From NCBI GenBank assembly GCA_030745875.1, contig JASLNT010000067.1, positions 1 to 64,000 of the forward strand: a stretch of 64,000 bases of DNA. Reading direction: 5' to 3'. The position numbers and the translations under genes were made by a program. The DNA is from Phycisphaerae bacterium. Lineage in GTDB: Bacteria; Planctomycetota; Phycisphaerae; SM23-33. The notes beneath the pieces were generated by a model. That model saw nothing but the letters and a program-made list of their open reading frames with translations. It searched no databases and was not told where the DNA came from. This document shows positions 19,401 through 28,138 of the stretch, piece by piece. Position 1 is the first letter of the stretch, and each line of letters begins with the position of its first letter.

Positions 19401-20028
19401 CAGCGGGCGGGAGCGGAGCCTTGGGCTTACGCCCGCGCTTAGCCCTTGGCGCACTAGCTTTGGTCAATTCCTGGACGCGGAAGTATATATGCGCACCCCC
19501 GCTGCGGTTATAGACCTTGATCAGCAACTGGTTGACGCCCTTCTTCAACAGGAGCTTTGCGGTGTAAGCTTCCTCCGACGCCCCGCGCTTCGCCTTGCCC
19601 AGCGGAACCTGCTCACCGTTCAGCCAGGCCGCACAACTGTCATCGGCTCCGAAACCGCCTGTTACGGTGACGGCGGTCTTAGCGGTTATCGTGCGACAAA
19701 AATATCGCGAGCTGTCGCCTCCCATCCTGAGCCCGTACCTGGCGCCATCCTTCAGTCGGGGTGTGGTCTTCCAGAGGGCCTTGCCGCCGGCGGTCTTGGC
19801 TTGCAGGTTGATGCCCTTCTCGGCAAACTCCGGCGTGGTCAGCTTGCATTTCACCTCCACGCTGGTGTACCACGGACCGAGTTTGACCGAACGCTTGACA
19901 TTGGCGGGGTTGCCCTTCTTCGCCGCCATGAGCGGGGCCGCAGGGAGTGTCGCGAGCAGACCTGATGCCAACAGGATGCATAAAGCCAGCGTGTGTCGTT
20001 TGATAGTCGAAAAGCACTTAATGTTCAT
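16408..20028 (-). CDS. Secreted HzsA-like/dihaem cytochrome/SUMF1 protein (copy B)
   Basis: A 1206-residue protein with the same order of parts as copy A: signal peptide, N-terminal beta domain (GGFGADDSCAAWLNGE), HzsA-like propeller region, CVGCH haem motifs at residues 731-735 and 781-785, and a SUMF1 domain lacking catalytic cysteines. Long stretches are identical to copy A, especially around TANMQGVPCIGGGSHVANMA and the haem region. The N-terminal linker (about 190-210) and the end of the SUMF1 domain differ; copy B lacks the YPYKDTDGRN stretch. The duplication is probably not very old. The start has an AAGGA site in the same context as copy A. Confidence 0.85.
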   Translation of the reverse strand: MNIKCFSTIKRHTLALCILLASGLLATLPAAPLMAAKKGNPANVKRSVKLGPWYTSVEVKCKLTTPEFAEKGINLQAKTAGGKALWKTTPRLKDGARYGLRMGGDSSRYFCRTITAKTAVTVTGGFGADDSCAAWLNGEQVPLGKAKRGASEEAYTAKLLLKKGVNQLLIKVYNRSGGAHIYFRVQELTKASAPRAKRGRKPKAPLPPAGPDITVESLERAIVDLSKSYPAKYSKGPAFLARLAKLKASPDEAKLRALAYEALLANPVLDFDKILLVKRASKNKFLVNNWLSNTAIPKTGHTNEIAILSPIGPEGEITTVYTPEKGAFVGDVDLHFNGKTMLFSMPNTQNHWQIFEVGVDGKGLRQVTPSEHSDVSNYDPCYLPDGNVMYTSTANMQGVPCIGGGSHVANMALYNPNTKKTRMLCFEQDHDWCPTLMPNGRVMYLRWEYTDSPHYFTRVMMSMNPDGTNQVAYYGSNSYWPNSLFFARPVPGTATKFVGIVGGHHGIPRKGEMVIFDTAKGTHEADGVVQRIGDYGKPVKPVIADRLVDRSWPLFIHPLPLDEKYYLASRPITRGSKDWGVFLVDVWDNMLLLKSIPGSSLVEPLPLRPTKSPPVIPSKLNPDMKDAILYVQSVYNGPGLKGVPKGTVKKMRVFTYTYGYRGVGGHTCFGTESGWDAKRILGTVPVHADGSAMFRVPANTPISLQPLDENGASLQLMRSWLTAMPGEALSCVGCHETSKEAPSPTRTMAGLKPPATITPWNGPARGFGFRREVQPVLDKYCVGCHDGKTKGAADFATRSTKANTAYNTLQLYVRRPGPESDYHMFKPMEYHSSTSELMQMLAKGHNNVKLPAAAMNRLQTWHDLNIPYHASWTESRGEKKIAGMYKRYRELQKQYAFVDVDPEFMGPPAPTNIKPIMPAKVQPPKITVPKVTGWPFDATAAAAKQTAAGNATTKTIELPGGLKMEMRLIPAGEFVMGNPTGDVDERNVTAVKIDKAFWIGACEVTNAQYAAFDAEHDSRYIDGAGKDQSTPGFPANQPTQPVIRISWAEANAFCAWLSKKSGMAVSLPSEAQWEWACRAGTSTAMSFGAADSDYGKFANLADVTAAKKLGTGRGRLTPFITDKTFNDGQSIVTSVGNYAPNAWGLKDMHGNVAEWTSSAFNDKGAKVVRGGSWHDRAKRATSSFRLPYQSHQKVYNVGFRVICEVK

Positions 20029-20182
20029 TGCAGGGGTCCTTACTCCAGTTTGTGATTGCAGATACGTTCAGTAATTATATACAAACCGTCAACCCAATCG
20101 AAGAACTATCTTTTCGCCACCGGGGACACGTTCGACAATTCTCTGGCCCGTCAGCACTGCTTTGTCTAGACTGACTCGACAA

Positions 20183-20974
20183 ATGCTACTTATACGCTTT
20201 ATTCGGATGCTGCTGTCGTTGCCATTTCTATGGGGCGGGCAGTTGGCGGGTGTGTTCCAGACGCCCCTGTCGGTACCGCTGTTGAGAGCGGCGTGGTGGA
20301 TCTCCGCTGACGGGCAGGTGGGTCTCAAGGCGCTGACCGCAATAAAGACTTACGGTGACTCCGCCCAGGCAATCGGTTGTGCGTTGGCGTGGATGGAGAA
20401 AATCCCGCGGGCCGAACTTGCCGCCTTCGGGGGGCTTCTGGCTGCAAATGCGGGACTGGAGGATGTTTCCCGCAATATGCTGGTGCTCTGCCAACAGCTC
20501 CCCCGCGACAAACTCGGCCTGACCGAACTGCTGGAATTCACAATCGCCCAACGCTTTGAACCGTTTGGAGCTGCTTCTCAGTGCGCCCGACGCCTGGAAG
20601 ACCGCAGGGACCTGTCCCCCACGGTGAGCGGAATGGTGCACATGGACCTTCTGTGGAACGCGATGCTCTGCGGGCGGCTGGACGAGGCCGAGCGCCGAGC
20701 GAAGTTCGTTCTCTCCGTCGGGCAGGCTCCTCCAGCCAGCATTGCGATGTCGGCGATCGCCCGCCTGCGAGGCGATGAGACGGCGGCCAGGAGGCACATG
20801 AACGACGCCGTCGCCCTACCGCCGGCTGAAATGCATTACTACCGTTTTCTCGCAGCCTCGGGGATCGAAGCCGAGGACGAAGCTAACGAACAACTGACCA
20901 GACTTGGCGAGTTCAATGTTTCGCTGGCTGAATATGCAACGCGCCAGGTCAGCGTGGTAAGGGGGAGCAGATGA
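20183..20974 (+). CDS. Helical (TPR-like) protein, unknown function
   Basis: A protein of about 263 residues with a hydrophobic N-terminal segment (FIRMLLSLPFLWGGQLAGVF) followed by alpha-helical repeats with TPR-like spacing (ALAWMEKIP, GLLAANAGLEDVSRNML, AMLCGRLDEAERRAKFVL, AIARLRGDETAARRHM). The start is uncertain: TTG 20162, ATG 20183 and ATG 20207 are possible, and none has a strong ribosome site. The stop overlaps the protease gene by four bases, which suggests the proteins work together, perhaps in handling its substrate (inference). Confidence 0.65.
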   Translation: MLLIRFIRMLLSLPFLWGGQLAGVFQTPLSVPLLRAAWWISADGQVGLKALTAIKTYGDSAQAIGCALAWMEKIPRAELAAFGGLLAANAGLEDVSRNMLVLCQQLPRDKLGLTELLEFTIAQRFEPFGAASQCARRLEDRRDLSPTVSGMVHMDLLWNAMLCGRLDEAERRAKFVLSVGQAPPASIAMSAIARLRGDETAARRHMNDAVALPPAEMHYYRFLAASGIEAEDEANEQLTRLGEFNVSLAEYATRQVSVVRGSR

Positions 20975-21906
20975 ATCTGGAACTGGCGTTTCTCCTCTTG
21001 CCGGGACTTATTGTGGGACTTTCCCTGCACGAGTTCGCTCACGCCTGGTCTGCGAGCCTGCTGGGCGACAATTTCTCCCGCAGACAGGGACGCGTAAGCC
21101 TCAATCCGACGAGGCATATGTCGATACTGGGCACATTAGCGATCTTCTTTCTCCCGATGGGCTGGGGTAAGCCCGTACAGGTGAATCTCTACAACTTTAA
21201 GCATCCCAAGAGAGATTTCCTTATCAGCAGTCTGGCTGGCCCGTTTGCCAATCTTGTCGTCGTGGTCTGCTGCATCGGTCTGGCGCACTTGACCAAGCAC
21301 GACTGCAGTTATGGTCCCTTCGCACAGAGATACCTGTCGCGAGCCAACGATTTCCTCACCGCAACCGCGCTGATCAACACAATCCTGGCGACGATAAACC
21401 TACTCCCGATCCCCCCGCTGGACGGTTCAAAGATATGGCCCGTTCTGATTCCGGGCTTGAAACCGTCCTTTGGAGCCAAAGGAATCTGGATATTCATCCT
21501 CGGAATCATGTTCCTGCTGCATAGCGGGACTCTGGACCCGGTGCTGAGCTTTACATTCAACTCGACCCGTCACTACATGCCGATTCCGGACAGTGTAATG
21601 TCCGAAGGATATGATCGCAGCGGACGGTTCGCTCTTGAGGCCGATGCTCTCGACGCAGCGGAAAACTTGTTCACTACAGCGTTGATCTACAATCCGCGAG
21701 CACATCGTTCCTTAAGATCGCGTGCGGAGGTCTATCTGAAGCTGAACATACTGTCTAAGGCGCGGAAGGATATCGAGGATGCGTTGGAGTTGCACAGTGA
21801 CTCACCCGAATATCGCGAACTTCACCGAAGGATACTCGATGCGATAGAGCGAGGAACCGAGGCGCCTTCTTCTCAACCGGCTTCAGCGCCTGCAAATCCC
21901 CAATAG
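20971..21906 (+). CDS. Site-2 protease family (M50) metallopeptidase with TPR tail
   Basis: A 311-residue membrane protease. The zinc motif HEFAH lies at residues 20-24 in the first transmembrane helix, and the third ligand region PPLDGSKIW lies near residue 150. Several hydrophobic segments follow the M50B family layout. From about residue 205 a soluble TPR-like part begins (EADALDAAENLFTTALIYN and ARKDIEDALEL). The family cuts substrates within the membrane, often anti-sigma factors; the target here is unknown. It is coupled to the upstream helical protein. Confidence 0.88.
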   Translation: MNLELAFLLLPGLIVGLSLHEFAHAWSASLLGDNFSRRQGRVSLNPTRHMSILGTLAIFFLPMGWGKPVQVNLYNFKHPKRDFLISSLAGPFANLVVVVCCIGLAHLTKHDCSYGPFAQRYLSRANDFLTATALINTILATINLLPIPPLDGSKIWPVLIPGLKPSFGAKGIWIFILGIMFLLHSGTLDPVLSFTFNSTRHYMPIPDSVMSEGYDRSGRFALEADALDAAENLFTTALIYNPRAHRSLRSRAEVYLKLNILSKARKDIEDALELHSDSPEYRELHRRILDAIERGTEAPSSQPASAPANPQ

Positions 21907-22045
21907 TCCGCCCTGCGCAGATAAACTTGTCGATAACTTCACGCCGGTGTTGAAATCGCGCGATCCAAATGCCACTATAGCACCACACGACACCGCCTCG
22001 AGTGCGGTGTGACGAATCCCACCAACGATAGGACTATGCAGATTG

Positions 22046-23980
22046 ATGGCCGACCAACAGAAACCAACAGGACCGGAGAAGATTCCAACCCGCGTATTCA
22101 GCGCGCCGTCGGATGTAAGCGCAGCGGTGGCTGCCGAGATTGCTGAACTTATCCGCGAAAAAGCCCAGAGAGGCGAGATGTGCGTGCTGGGCCTGGCCAC
22201 CGGAGCCACGCCGGTGGGCGTATACGACGAACTGGTTCGCATGCACCGTCAGGACGGACTGTCATTCGCCAATGTAATTACATTCAATCTCGACGAATAC
22301 TACCCAATGTGCCCCCAGGCGCTGCAGAGCTACAGGCTTTTCATGTCGGAGTATCTGTTCGATCATATTGACATCGACCCGGACAATGTTCACATCCCCG
22401 ACGGTACGCTGGAAGAGGACGCAGTTCACGCATACTGCCTGGGCTACGAAGAGGCGATCTCCAACGCAGGCGGGATTGACCTGCAGCTTCTGGGCATCGG
22501 GCGCACCGGGCACATCGGATTTAACGAACCGGGCTCCTCGCGCGACAGCATAACGCGACTTATCGCGTTGGACTACCTTACGCGTCTTGACGCGTCGAGC
22601 GACTTCTTCGGTCTGGAAAATGTACCCATCCGCGCGATTACGATGGGCGTGGGAACCGCCCTTGGAGCCCGGCGCGTGATTATGATGGCGTTTGGCGAGA
22701 ACAAGGCCCCTATCATCGCCCGCGCGGTTGAAGGCCCGATAACCGAAGCGGTGGCGGCGAGTTTCCTCCAGGAGCATTCCGATTCTACGGTTATGCTCGA
22801 CGAAGCCGCCGCAGCCGATCTGACGCGATTCAAATGCCCCTGGGTGCTCGGACCGGTTAAATGGGACGATCACCTGGTTAGGAAGGCGGTCACCTGGCTC
22901 GCCCAAGAGGTCGACAAACCTGTCCTGAAGCTGACCGATGAGGATTATAACGAGAACCACCTGCAGGAACTGCTGGCCAGTAAAGGGTCGGCGTACAAGA
23001 CAAGTTTGGAGGTCTTCCGCACTCTTCAGCACACCATAACGGGCTGGCCGGGCGGTAAACCCGCCGAAGAACGACTTCCGGGCGATATCGAACGATCTAG
23101 AGACGATGTGTTCCCCAAGCGAATCGTAGTATTCTCACCGCACCCCGACGACGATGTCATCTCGATGGGCGGTACGTTGCTGCGCCTTGTCGATCAGGGG
23201 CACGACGTGCACGTTGTCTACCAGACGTCTGGTGCGATAGCGGTGTTCGACCACGACGCCATTCGATACGCCGAATTGGTAACCGACGTTAACTGTGAAT
23301 TTAAGATCGACCCGGACGACACCGCCCGACTCGAAGAGAAGATTGGGAGCTTCCTCCGCAACAAGCAGCCCGGACAGGTCGACAGCCCCGAAGTGTTGGC
23401 GTTGAAGACCGCGATTCGTTGCAGCGAGGCGCGTGCGGCCGGGCGGTACTGCGGTTTGCCCGCGGACAATATGCACTTTCTTAATATGCCCTTCTACGAG
23501 ACCGGACGAGTGCGGAAGAGCGATCTGGGCGATGAGGACATAGACCTGGTCGCCAACCTGCTCAAGGAAGTCAAACCCCACCAGATCTACGCCGCGGGCG
23601 ATCTCTCCGACCCGCACGGAACTCACCGCATGTGCCTTACCGCACTGAAACGGGCGATGTCTGAACAGCTCGCGGGCGAAGCCTGGTTCGCCGCTTGTGA
23701 AATATGGTTGTATCGCGGAGCGTGGCAGGAATGGCCCCTGGCCGAGATCGAGATGGCCGTCCCCCTCTCGCCCGGCGAACTGGCCCGCAAGCGCAACGCT
23801 ATTTTCAAGCACGAATCGCAGAAGGACCGGGCTCTATTCCCCGGACGGGACCAGAGGGAGTTCTGGCAGCGAGCACAGGGGCGTAACCGGACGCTGGCCA
23901 ATCGCTACGACAAGCTGGGCTTGGCGGAATACGAGGCGATGGAGGCGTTCGTCAGCATGGATATGGAGAGTAATCAGTGA
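22046..23980 (+). CDS. nagB: Glucosamine-6-phosphate deaminase fused to PIG-L/LmbE deacetylase
   Basis: A 644-residue two-domain enzyme. Residues 1-280 are NagB-like (GLATGATPVGVY, FNLDEYYPM, GIGRTGHIGFNEPGS), converting glucosamine 6-phosphate to fructose 6-phosphate and ammonia. From about 350 to the end is a LmbE/PIG-L domain with the zinc motif PHPDDDVISMGG and later DPHGTH, a family that removes N-acetyl groups. The fusion would let one protein deacetylate and deaminate an amino sugar. The start is ATG 22046; a TTG one codon upstream is possible. It overlaps the next gene by four bases. Confidence 0.92.
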   Translation: MADQQKPTGPEKIPTRVFSAPSDVSAAVAAEIAELIREKAQRGEMCVLGLATGATPVGVYDELVRMHRQDGLSFANVITFNLDEYYPMCPQALQSYRLFMSEYLFDHIDIDPDNVHIPDGTLEEDAVHAYCLGYEEAISNAGGIDLQLLGIGRTGHIGFNEPGSSRDSITRLIALDYLTRLDASSDFFGLENVPIRAITMGVGTALGARRVIMMAFGENKAPIIARAVEGPITEAVAASFLQEHSDSTVMLDEAAAADLTRFKCPWVLGPVKWDDHLVRKAVTWLAQEVDKPVLKLTDEDYNENHLQELLASKGSAYKTSLEVFRTLQHTITGWPGGKPAEERLPGDIERSRDDVFPKRIVVFSPHPDDDVISMGGTLLRLVDQGHDVHVVYQTSGAIAVFDHDAIRYAELVTDVNCEFKIDPDDTARLEEKIGSFLRNKQPGQVDSPEVLALKTAIRCSEARAAGRYCGLPADNMHFLNMPFYETGRVRKSDLGDEDIDLVANLLKEVKPHQIYAAGDLSDPHGTHRMCLTALKRAMSEQLAGEAWFAACEIWLYRGAWQEWPLAEIEMAVPLSPGELARKRNAIFKHESQKDRALFPGRDQREFWQRAQGRNRTLANRYDKLGLAEYEAMEAFVSMDMESNQ

Positions 23981-25386
23981 CTGTCGCCCCGATCGAGTCA
24001 TATCTGGACACCGGTCGTCTGACAGAGCGTCTGGTTGAAGGCGGACTAACAACCTCCGCAGCCCGCGCCAAGGCCGCCCAATTCGCCCGGGCGGCAAACG
24101 CCCTGCTCGACGCCGGGCTGACGGTGCGCGCCGAGGCGATTGGGCTTTACGTCCCCGGACGCATCGAAGTGCTCGGCAAGCACACTGACTACTGCGGTGG
24201 ACACAGCCTCGTCGCCGCAGCCGAACGCGGGATATGTTTCCTGGCGGTTCCGCGAGACGACGCGGTTATCCGCGGGATTGCCCCCGATCTTGAAGAAGAA
24301 TGTGAGTTTCTGCTGAGCGACGGAATCGAACCGGCGGTGGGACACTGGTCAAACTATCCAATGACCGTGGCCCGGAGGGTTTCGAGGAACTTCCCCGGAG
24401 CCCTTCTCGGAGCATCGATCGCATATTGCGGAGACCTTCCGCCTGATTCCGGGATGAGCAGCTCCAGCGCTGTTCTGACCGGGATGTTCATGGTTATTTC
24501 ACAAATCAACGATTTGGAGTCTCGTAGCGAGTATCGCAACGAGATCACCGATCGCAGATCGCTGGCTGCGTATCTGGGTTCGGTTGAAAACGGGAGCGAC
24601 TTCGGGTCCTTGACCGGGTCGAGCGGCGTGGGGACCGCGGGCGGCAGCGAGGATCATACCGCCATTTTGAACGCCCTGCCCGGTTGGCTGGGGCGATACT
24701 CCTACTTCCCGGTCAAGCTTCACGAGAACCTGCATCTGGGCGACGAATACGTTTTTGTCATCGCGTGCAGCGGAGTGTCGGCGCCCAAAACCGGATCCGC
24801 ACGGGAAAAATACAACCGCATGTCCAGGCGAGCGCGTGCTGCGTTGGAGCTATGGCGGAAGCAGACGGGGCGCGATGATCCGCACCTGGCCGCTGCAATC
24901 TCCAGCGCGCCTGACGCCCATGAGCATTTAACGAACATTCTGTCCGCCGGGTCCGACGACCTGACGGGCGATGAACTTATCACGCGACTGGAACATCTCC
25001 AAGCCGAGAATTTCGAGATCATCCCTGCGGCCTGCAAAGCCCTGGCGATGGGCGACATGGAGGCGTTCGGAGTCCAGGTCGACCGTTCGCAGGAACTGGC
25101 CGATACACTGCTGGGCAGCCAGGTGCCCCAGACCGTTTCTCTGGCGCGCGGGGCTCGCGAACTTGGCGCTGCGGCCGCATCTTCGTTCGGAGCAGGCTTC
25201 GGCGGCGCCGTCTGGGCTCTGGTCCGACGCGAGGCGTCCGATGAGTTCTGCGCCAAGTGGTCCGAGCAGTACGAGCGAACTTTCCCCACGGAAAGTCAGT
25301 CAGCAGCATTCTTTTCAACAGCACCGGGACCGGCGGCGTTTTTTGTCGACGGGCTCAATGACCGCATAGAATCGACACCACATTGA
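23977..25386 (+). CDS. Galactokinase-like GHMP sugar kinase
   Basis: A 469-residue GHMP kinase starting at GTG 23977. The N-terminal sugar-binding motif GRIEVLGKHTDYCGG matches the galactokinase signature, except that Lys replaces the usual Glu before HTDY. The ATP-binding loop is PPDSGMSSSSAV and the C-terminal GHMP block is SFGAGFGGAVWAL. It phosphorylates a sugar at C1 or a related position. Because it sits between NagB/PIG-L and a symporter, an N-acetylhexosamine or galactose derivative is a likely substrate (inference). Confidence 0.85.
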   Translation: MTVAPIESYLDTGRLTERLVEGGLTTSAARAKAAQFARAANALLDAGLTVRAEAIGLYVPGRIEVLGKHTDYCGGHSLVAAAERGICFLAVPRDDAVIRGIAPDLEEECEFLLSDGIEPAVGHWSNYPMTVARRVSRNFPGALLGASIAYCGDLPPDSGMSSSSAVLTGMFMVISQINDLESRSEYRNEITDRRSLAAYLGSVENGSDFGSLTGSSGVGTAGGSEDHTAILNALPGWLGRYSYFPVKLHENLHLGDEYVFVIACSGVSAPKTGSAREKYNRMSRRARAALELWRKQTGRDDPHLAAAISSAPDAHEHLTNILSAGSDDLTGDELITRLEHLQAENFEIIPAACKALAMGDMEAFGVQVDRSQELADTLLGSQVPQTVSLARGARELGAAAASSFGAGFGGAVWALVRREASDEFCAKWSEQYERTFPTESQSAAFFSTAPGPAAFFVDGLNDRIESTPH

Positions 25387-25396
25387 GGAGACTCTT

Positions 25397-27370
25397 ATGG
25401 AACTTACGATGATCGACTGGGCGTTCATATTCGGCTTCTTCGCGTTAGCGTTGGGGATTGGAATAAGCGTGTCGAGGCAAGCGGGCAAGAGTTCGGCGGA
25501 TTACTTCCTGTCCGGCAGGCATATGCCCTGGTGGTTGCTCGGGTTCTCAATGGTTGCCACGACATTTTCGACCGATACGCCCAACCTCGTAACCGACATT
25601 GTCAGAAAGAACGGTGTGGCGGGCAACTGGGTGTGGTGGGCCTTTCTGCTTACCGGAATGCTGACAGTGTTCGTTTACGCCAAGCTCTGGCGTCGCTCTA
25701 AAGTCCTCACCGACGTCGAATTCTACGAGATACGCTACAGCGGGAAGACGGCGGCGTTTCTCAGGGGATTCAGGGCGTTGTACCTGGGAATATTCTTCAA
25801 CATAATGATCATGGGCGCCGTGTCGTTGGCGGCTATCAAGATTGGAAGCGCCATGCTTGGGCTCCAGCCGTGGGAATCCATTGTTTATGCTTCGATCGTA
25901 ACCGTCGTATTCTCCACGATGGGAGGATTCAAAGGCGTTCTGCTAACGGATTTCGTGCTGTTCATTATCGCTATGGTCGGAGCGGTCGCTGCGGCGGTGT
26001 TTGCACTGCAGCACGCTGATATCGGGAGTCTGTCGAACCTGTTCTCCAACGATCAGGTGGCCGACAAGCTGGCGATAATCCCGACGCTGCAGAAAGACGC
26101 CGACGGAGCGATAACCCATCAGAGCCTTAACCTGATGGTGTCGGTGCTCATCATACCGCTGGCCGTTCAGTGGTGGAGCGTCTGGTATCCCGGAGCCGAG
26201 CCGGGCGGTGGGGGCTATCTCGCCCAGCGAATGCTCGCAGCCAAGAACGAAAAGCACGCCACTGGCGCGGTGCTCTTCTTCAACGCAGCTCACTACGCCC
26301 TAAGGCCCTGGCCGTGGATTATTGTGGCGCTTTGCTCTCTGGTTGTCTTCCCGATGGACTCGCAAAGCGTTCGTGACGCTGCCGAAAAGGAACTCAAGAG
26401 TCCGCAGATAGTGCAACTGCAGGAGAAGATCAGTGAGACGCCCGATCAAGTCGACCAGGCCTCCAAAGACAGGCTCCAAGCGCTGAAGTTCCAGAAAGAC
26501 GGGCTGACGTCGATGAGAGAGGCTTTCCCGGACGTCCCTGATGACAAGATCGGACACGATATGGCGTATCCGGCGATGCTGAGGTCATTACCCCACGGAT
26601 GGTTGGGTTTGGTGCTGGCTTCACTGGTGGCGGCGTACATGTCGACGATCTCCACTCATCTAAACTGGGGTTCGTCGTACGTGGTTAACGATTTCTACAA
26701 GCGATTCATCAAACCCGAGGCAAAAGAGAAAGAACTGGTCCTTGTCGGACGCATTTCCACCATCGTGATGATGGTGGTCGCAGCCCTGTTCGCTCTGCAA
26801 CTAACCAATTCTCTGCAGGCGTTCAATATCCTCCTGCAGATCGGGGCGGGAACGGGACTGTTGTTCATTCTCAGATGGTTCTGGTGGCGGATAAACGCAG
26901 TCAGCGAGGTTGTTGCGATGGTCGTATCGTTCCTGGTCGCCGTAACGCTTACGTTTGGCGGATGGGGGATGCAGCCGTGGCAGGAGATGATCCTGGGCGT
27001 TGGCATTACGACAATCTGCTGGGTGACAGCCACCCTGCTGACCCCCCCCACCGACACCGCTACGCTGCGAAGCTTCTGCAAGGCGATCAATCCGGGCGGT
27101 CCCGGCTGGCGAGAAGTCTACAGCAAAGCCCAGGCCGACGGTCAGCCCATCGAATCGGTCCATGAATCAGTTAATCTCCCGCGTGGGATACTGTGCATGG
27201 TTCTGGGTTCGGCGGCGGTGTATTGCGCGTTGTTCTCGGTGGGCCTGTTCCTCTACGGACAGACTGTTACAGCATCGATACTTGCCGGTGTGGCTGTAGT
27301 CTCCACCGTAGTTCTTATGAGCTTGTGGTCTAAAGTGTGCGGTGATGCCTCGGAGGAACCGGCGTCTTAA
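25397..27370 (+). CDS. Sodium:solute symporter (SSS family)
   Basis: A 657-residue membrane transporter with about 13-15 hydrophobic segments. The first begins near residue 8, then KSSADYFLSGRHMPWWLLGF, the SSS signature, and FSTDTPNLVTD. A charged soluble insert lies near residues 325-375. It imports a sugar or similar solute with sodium. It starts 10 bases after the kinase with GAGGAG upstream, and closes an amino-sugar operon (22046-27370). The substrate cannot be read from the sequence. Confidence 0.9.
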   Translation: MELTMIDWAFIFGFFALALGIGISVSRQAGKSSADYFLSGRHMPWWLLGFSMVATTFSTDTPNLVTDIVRKNGVAGNWVWWAFLLTGMLTVFVYAKLWRRSKVLTDVEFYEIRYSGKTAAFLRGFRALYLGIFFNIMIMGAVSLAAIKIGSAMLGLQPWESIVYASIVTVVFSTMGGFKGVLLTDFVLFIIAMVGAVAAAVFALQHADIGSLSNLFSNDQVADKLAIIPTLQKDADGAITHQSLNLMVSVLIIPLAVQWWSVWYPGAEPGGGGYLAQRMLAAKNEKHATGAVLFFNAAHYALRPWPWIIVALCSLVVFPMDSQSVRDAAEKELKSPQIVQLQEKISETPDQVDQASKDRLQALKFQKDGLTSMREAFPDVPDDKIGHDMAYPAMLRSLPHGWLGLVLASLVAAYMSTISTHLNWGSSYVVNDFYKRFIKPEAKEKELVLVGRISTIVMMVVAALFALQLTNSLQAFNILLQIGAGTGLLFILRWFWWRINAVSEVVAMVVSFLVAVTLTFGGWGMQPWQEMILGVGITTICWVTATLLTPPTDTATLRSFCKAINPGGPGWREVYSKAQADGQPIESVHESVNLPRGILCMVLGSAAVYCALFSVGLFLYGQTVTASILAGVAVVSTVVLMSLWSKVCGDASEEPAS

Positions 27371-27391
27371 GTTTCATCTAAGACAAGAAAC

Positions 27392-27430
27392 AATTGAGCC
27401 AATCGCGTCCGTGACGTGATTGGCTCAATT
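27392..27430. terminator. Strong hairpin between convergent genes
   Basis: AATTGAGCCAATC (27392-27404) pairs perfectly with GATTGGCTCAATT (27418-27430). It lies between the symporter stop and the end of the minus-strand gene at 27458. There is no long T-tract on either side, so it is a probable rather than certain terminator. Confidence 0.6.
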
Positions 27431-27457
27431 GCGATGCTAAGTTACTGCTGCGAAACG

Positions 27458-28018
27458 TCACGGAGCCTTGGCGGGCTCCTTCTCAAGATCGATTCGTTTG
27501 AGCTTACCGCTCTTGTCGGCAACCGAAACTCCGACCGTTCCGTCGCTCTGGAATCCGAAAACGCCCACTTCCTTGCCCGAGGCGCTGAAGAGTCTTATGC
27601 CCTTGGAATCAAGTTGTATGCGCGGTCGCCCCGCTGTGTCGAGCACCGCTATCCCCGTCCCTCCGCCTCGAACTGTTCCAAGCTGGACGCGATCCTTACC
27701 GCCCCGATCAGCCAGAGCAAGATTCCCGCTGCTGCTTTCCAGCCGAATACGCACCTTTCCGCTGGCGTCGTAGAGCTTCATGCCCGTTCCGTCAATCGTC
27801 CCCGAAGCTTTGGTCTTGGGTTCACCAACGGTGAGTTTTCGCGTAAAGACAGGCTTGGCGAACGACCATCTCATCGAATCTTCTATCTCTTTGGTGCGTC
27901 TCTTCGACGCAGCATCGGCATGCTGTGTCTCCGGGAATACCCACCGTGACACCGCACCGCCTGCGAATGAGGCCGCAAGGACGCCAATTACCATCATATA
28001 TCTCTTAGACCGTTTCAT
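27458..28018 (-). CDS. Exported repeat protein, unknown function
   Basis: A 186-residue protein with an N-terminal signal or anchor (YMMVIGVLAASFAGGAVS). From about residue 75 a beta-type repeat of about 24 residues appears: GTGMKLYDASGKVRIRL, GNLALADRGGKDRVQLG, GIAVLDTAGRPRIQLD, GIRLFSASGKEVGVF, VGVSVADKSGK. Such repeats suggest a stacked beta structure outside the cell. No known family was recognised. AAGGAG precedes the start. Confidence 0.7.
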   Translation of the reverse strand: MKRSKRYMMVIGVLAASFAGGAVSRWVFPETQHADAASKRRTKEIEDSMRWSFAKPVFTRKLTVGEPKTKASGTIDGTGMKLYDASGKVRIRLESSSGNLALADRGGKDRVQLGTVRGGGTGIAVLDTAGRPRIQLDSKGIRLFSASGKEVGVFGFQSDGTVGVSVADKSGKLKRIDLEKEPAKAP

Positions 28019-28138
28019 TTCACGTCTCCTTCAAAGTTTCTATCGGCAAAGAACAGCCCGGTCCACAAGTCGGAACCACAGTAATTATAACATACCGCTG
28101 ACTGGCGATGATGATATACTGCCCAAGCAGAGATCGAA

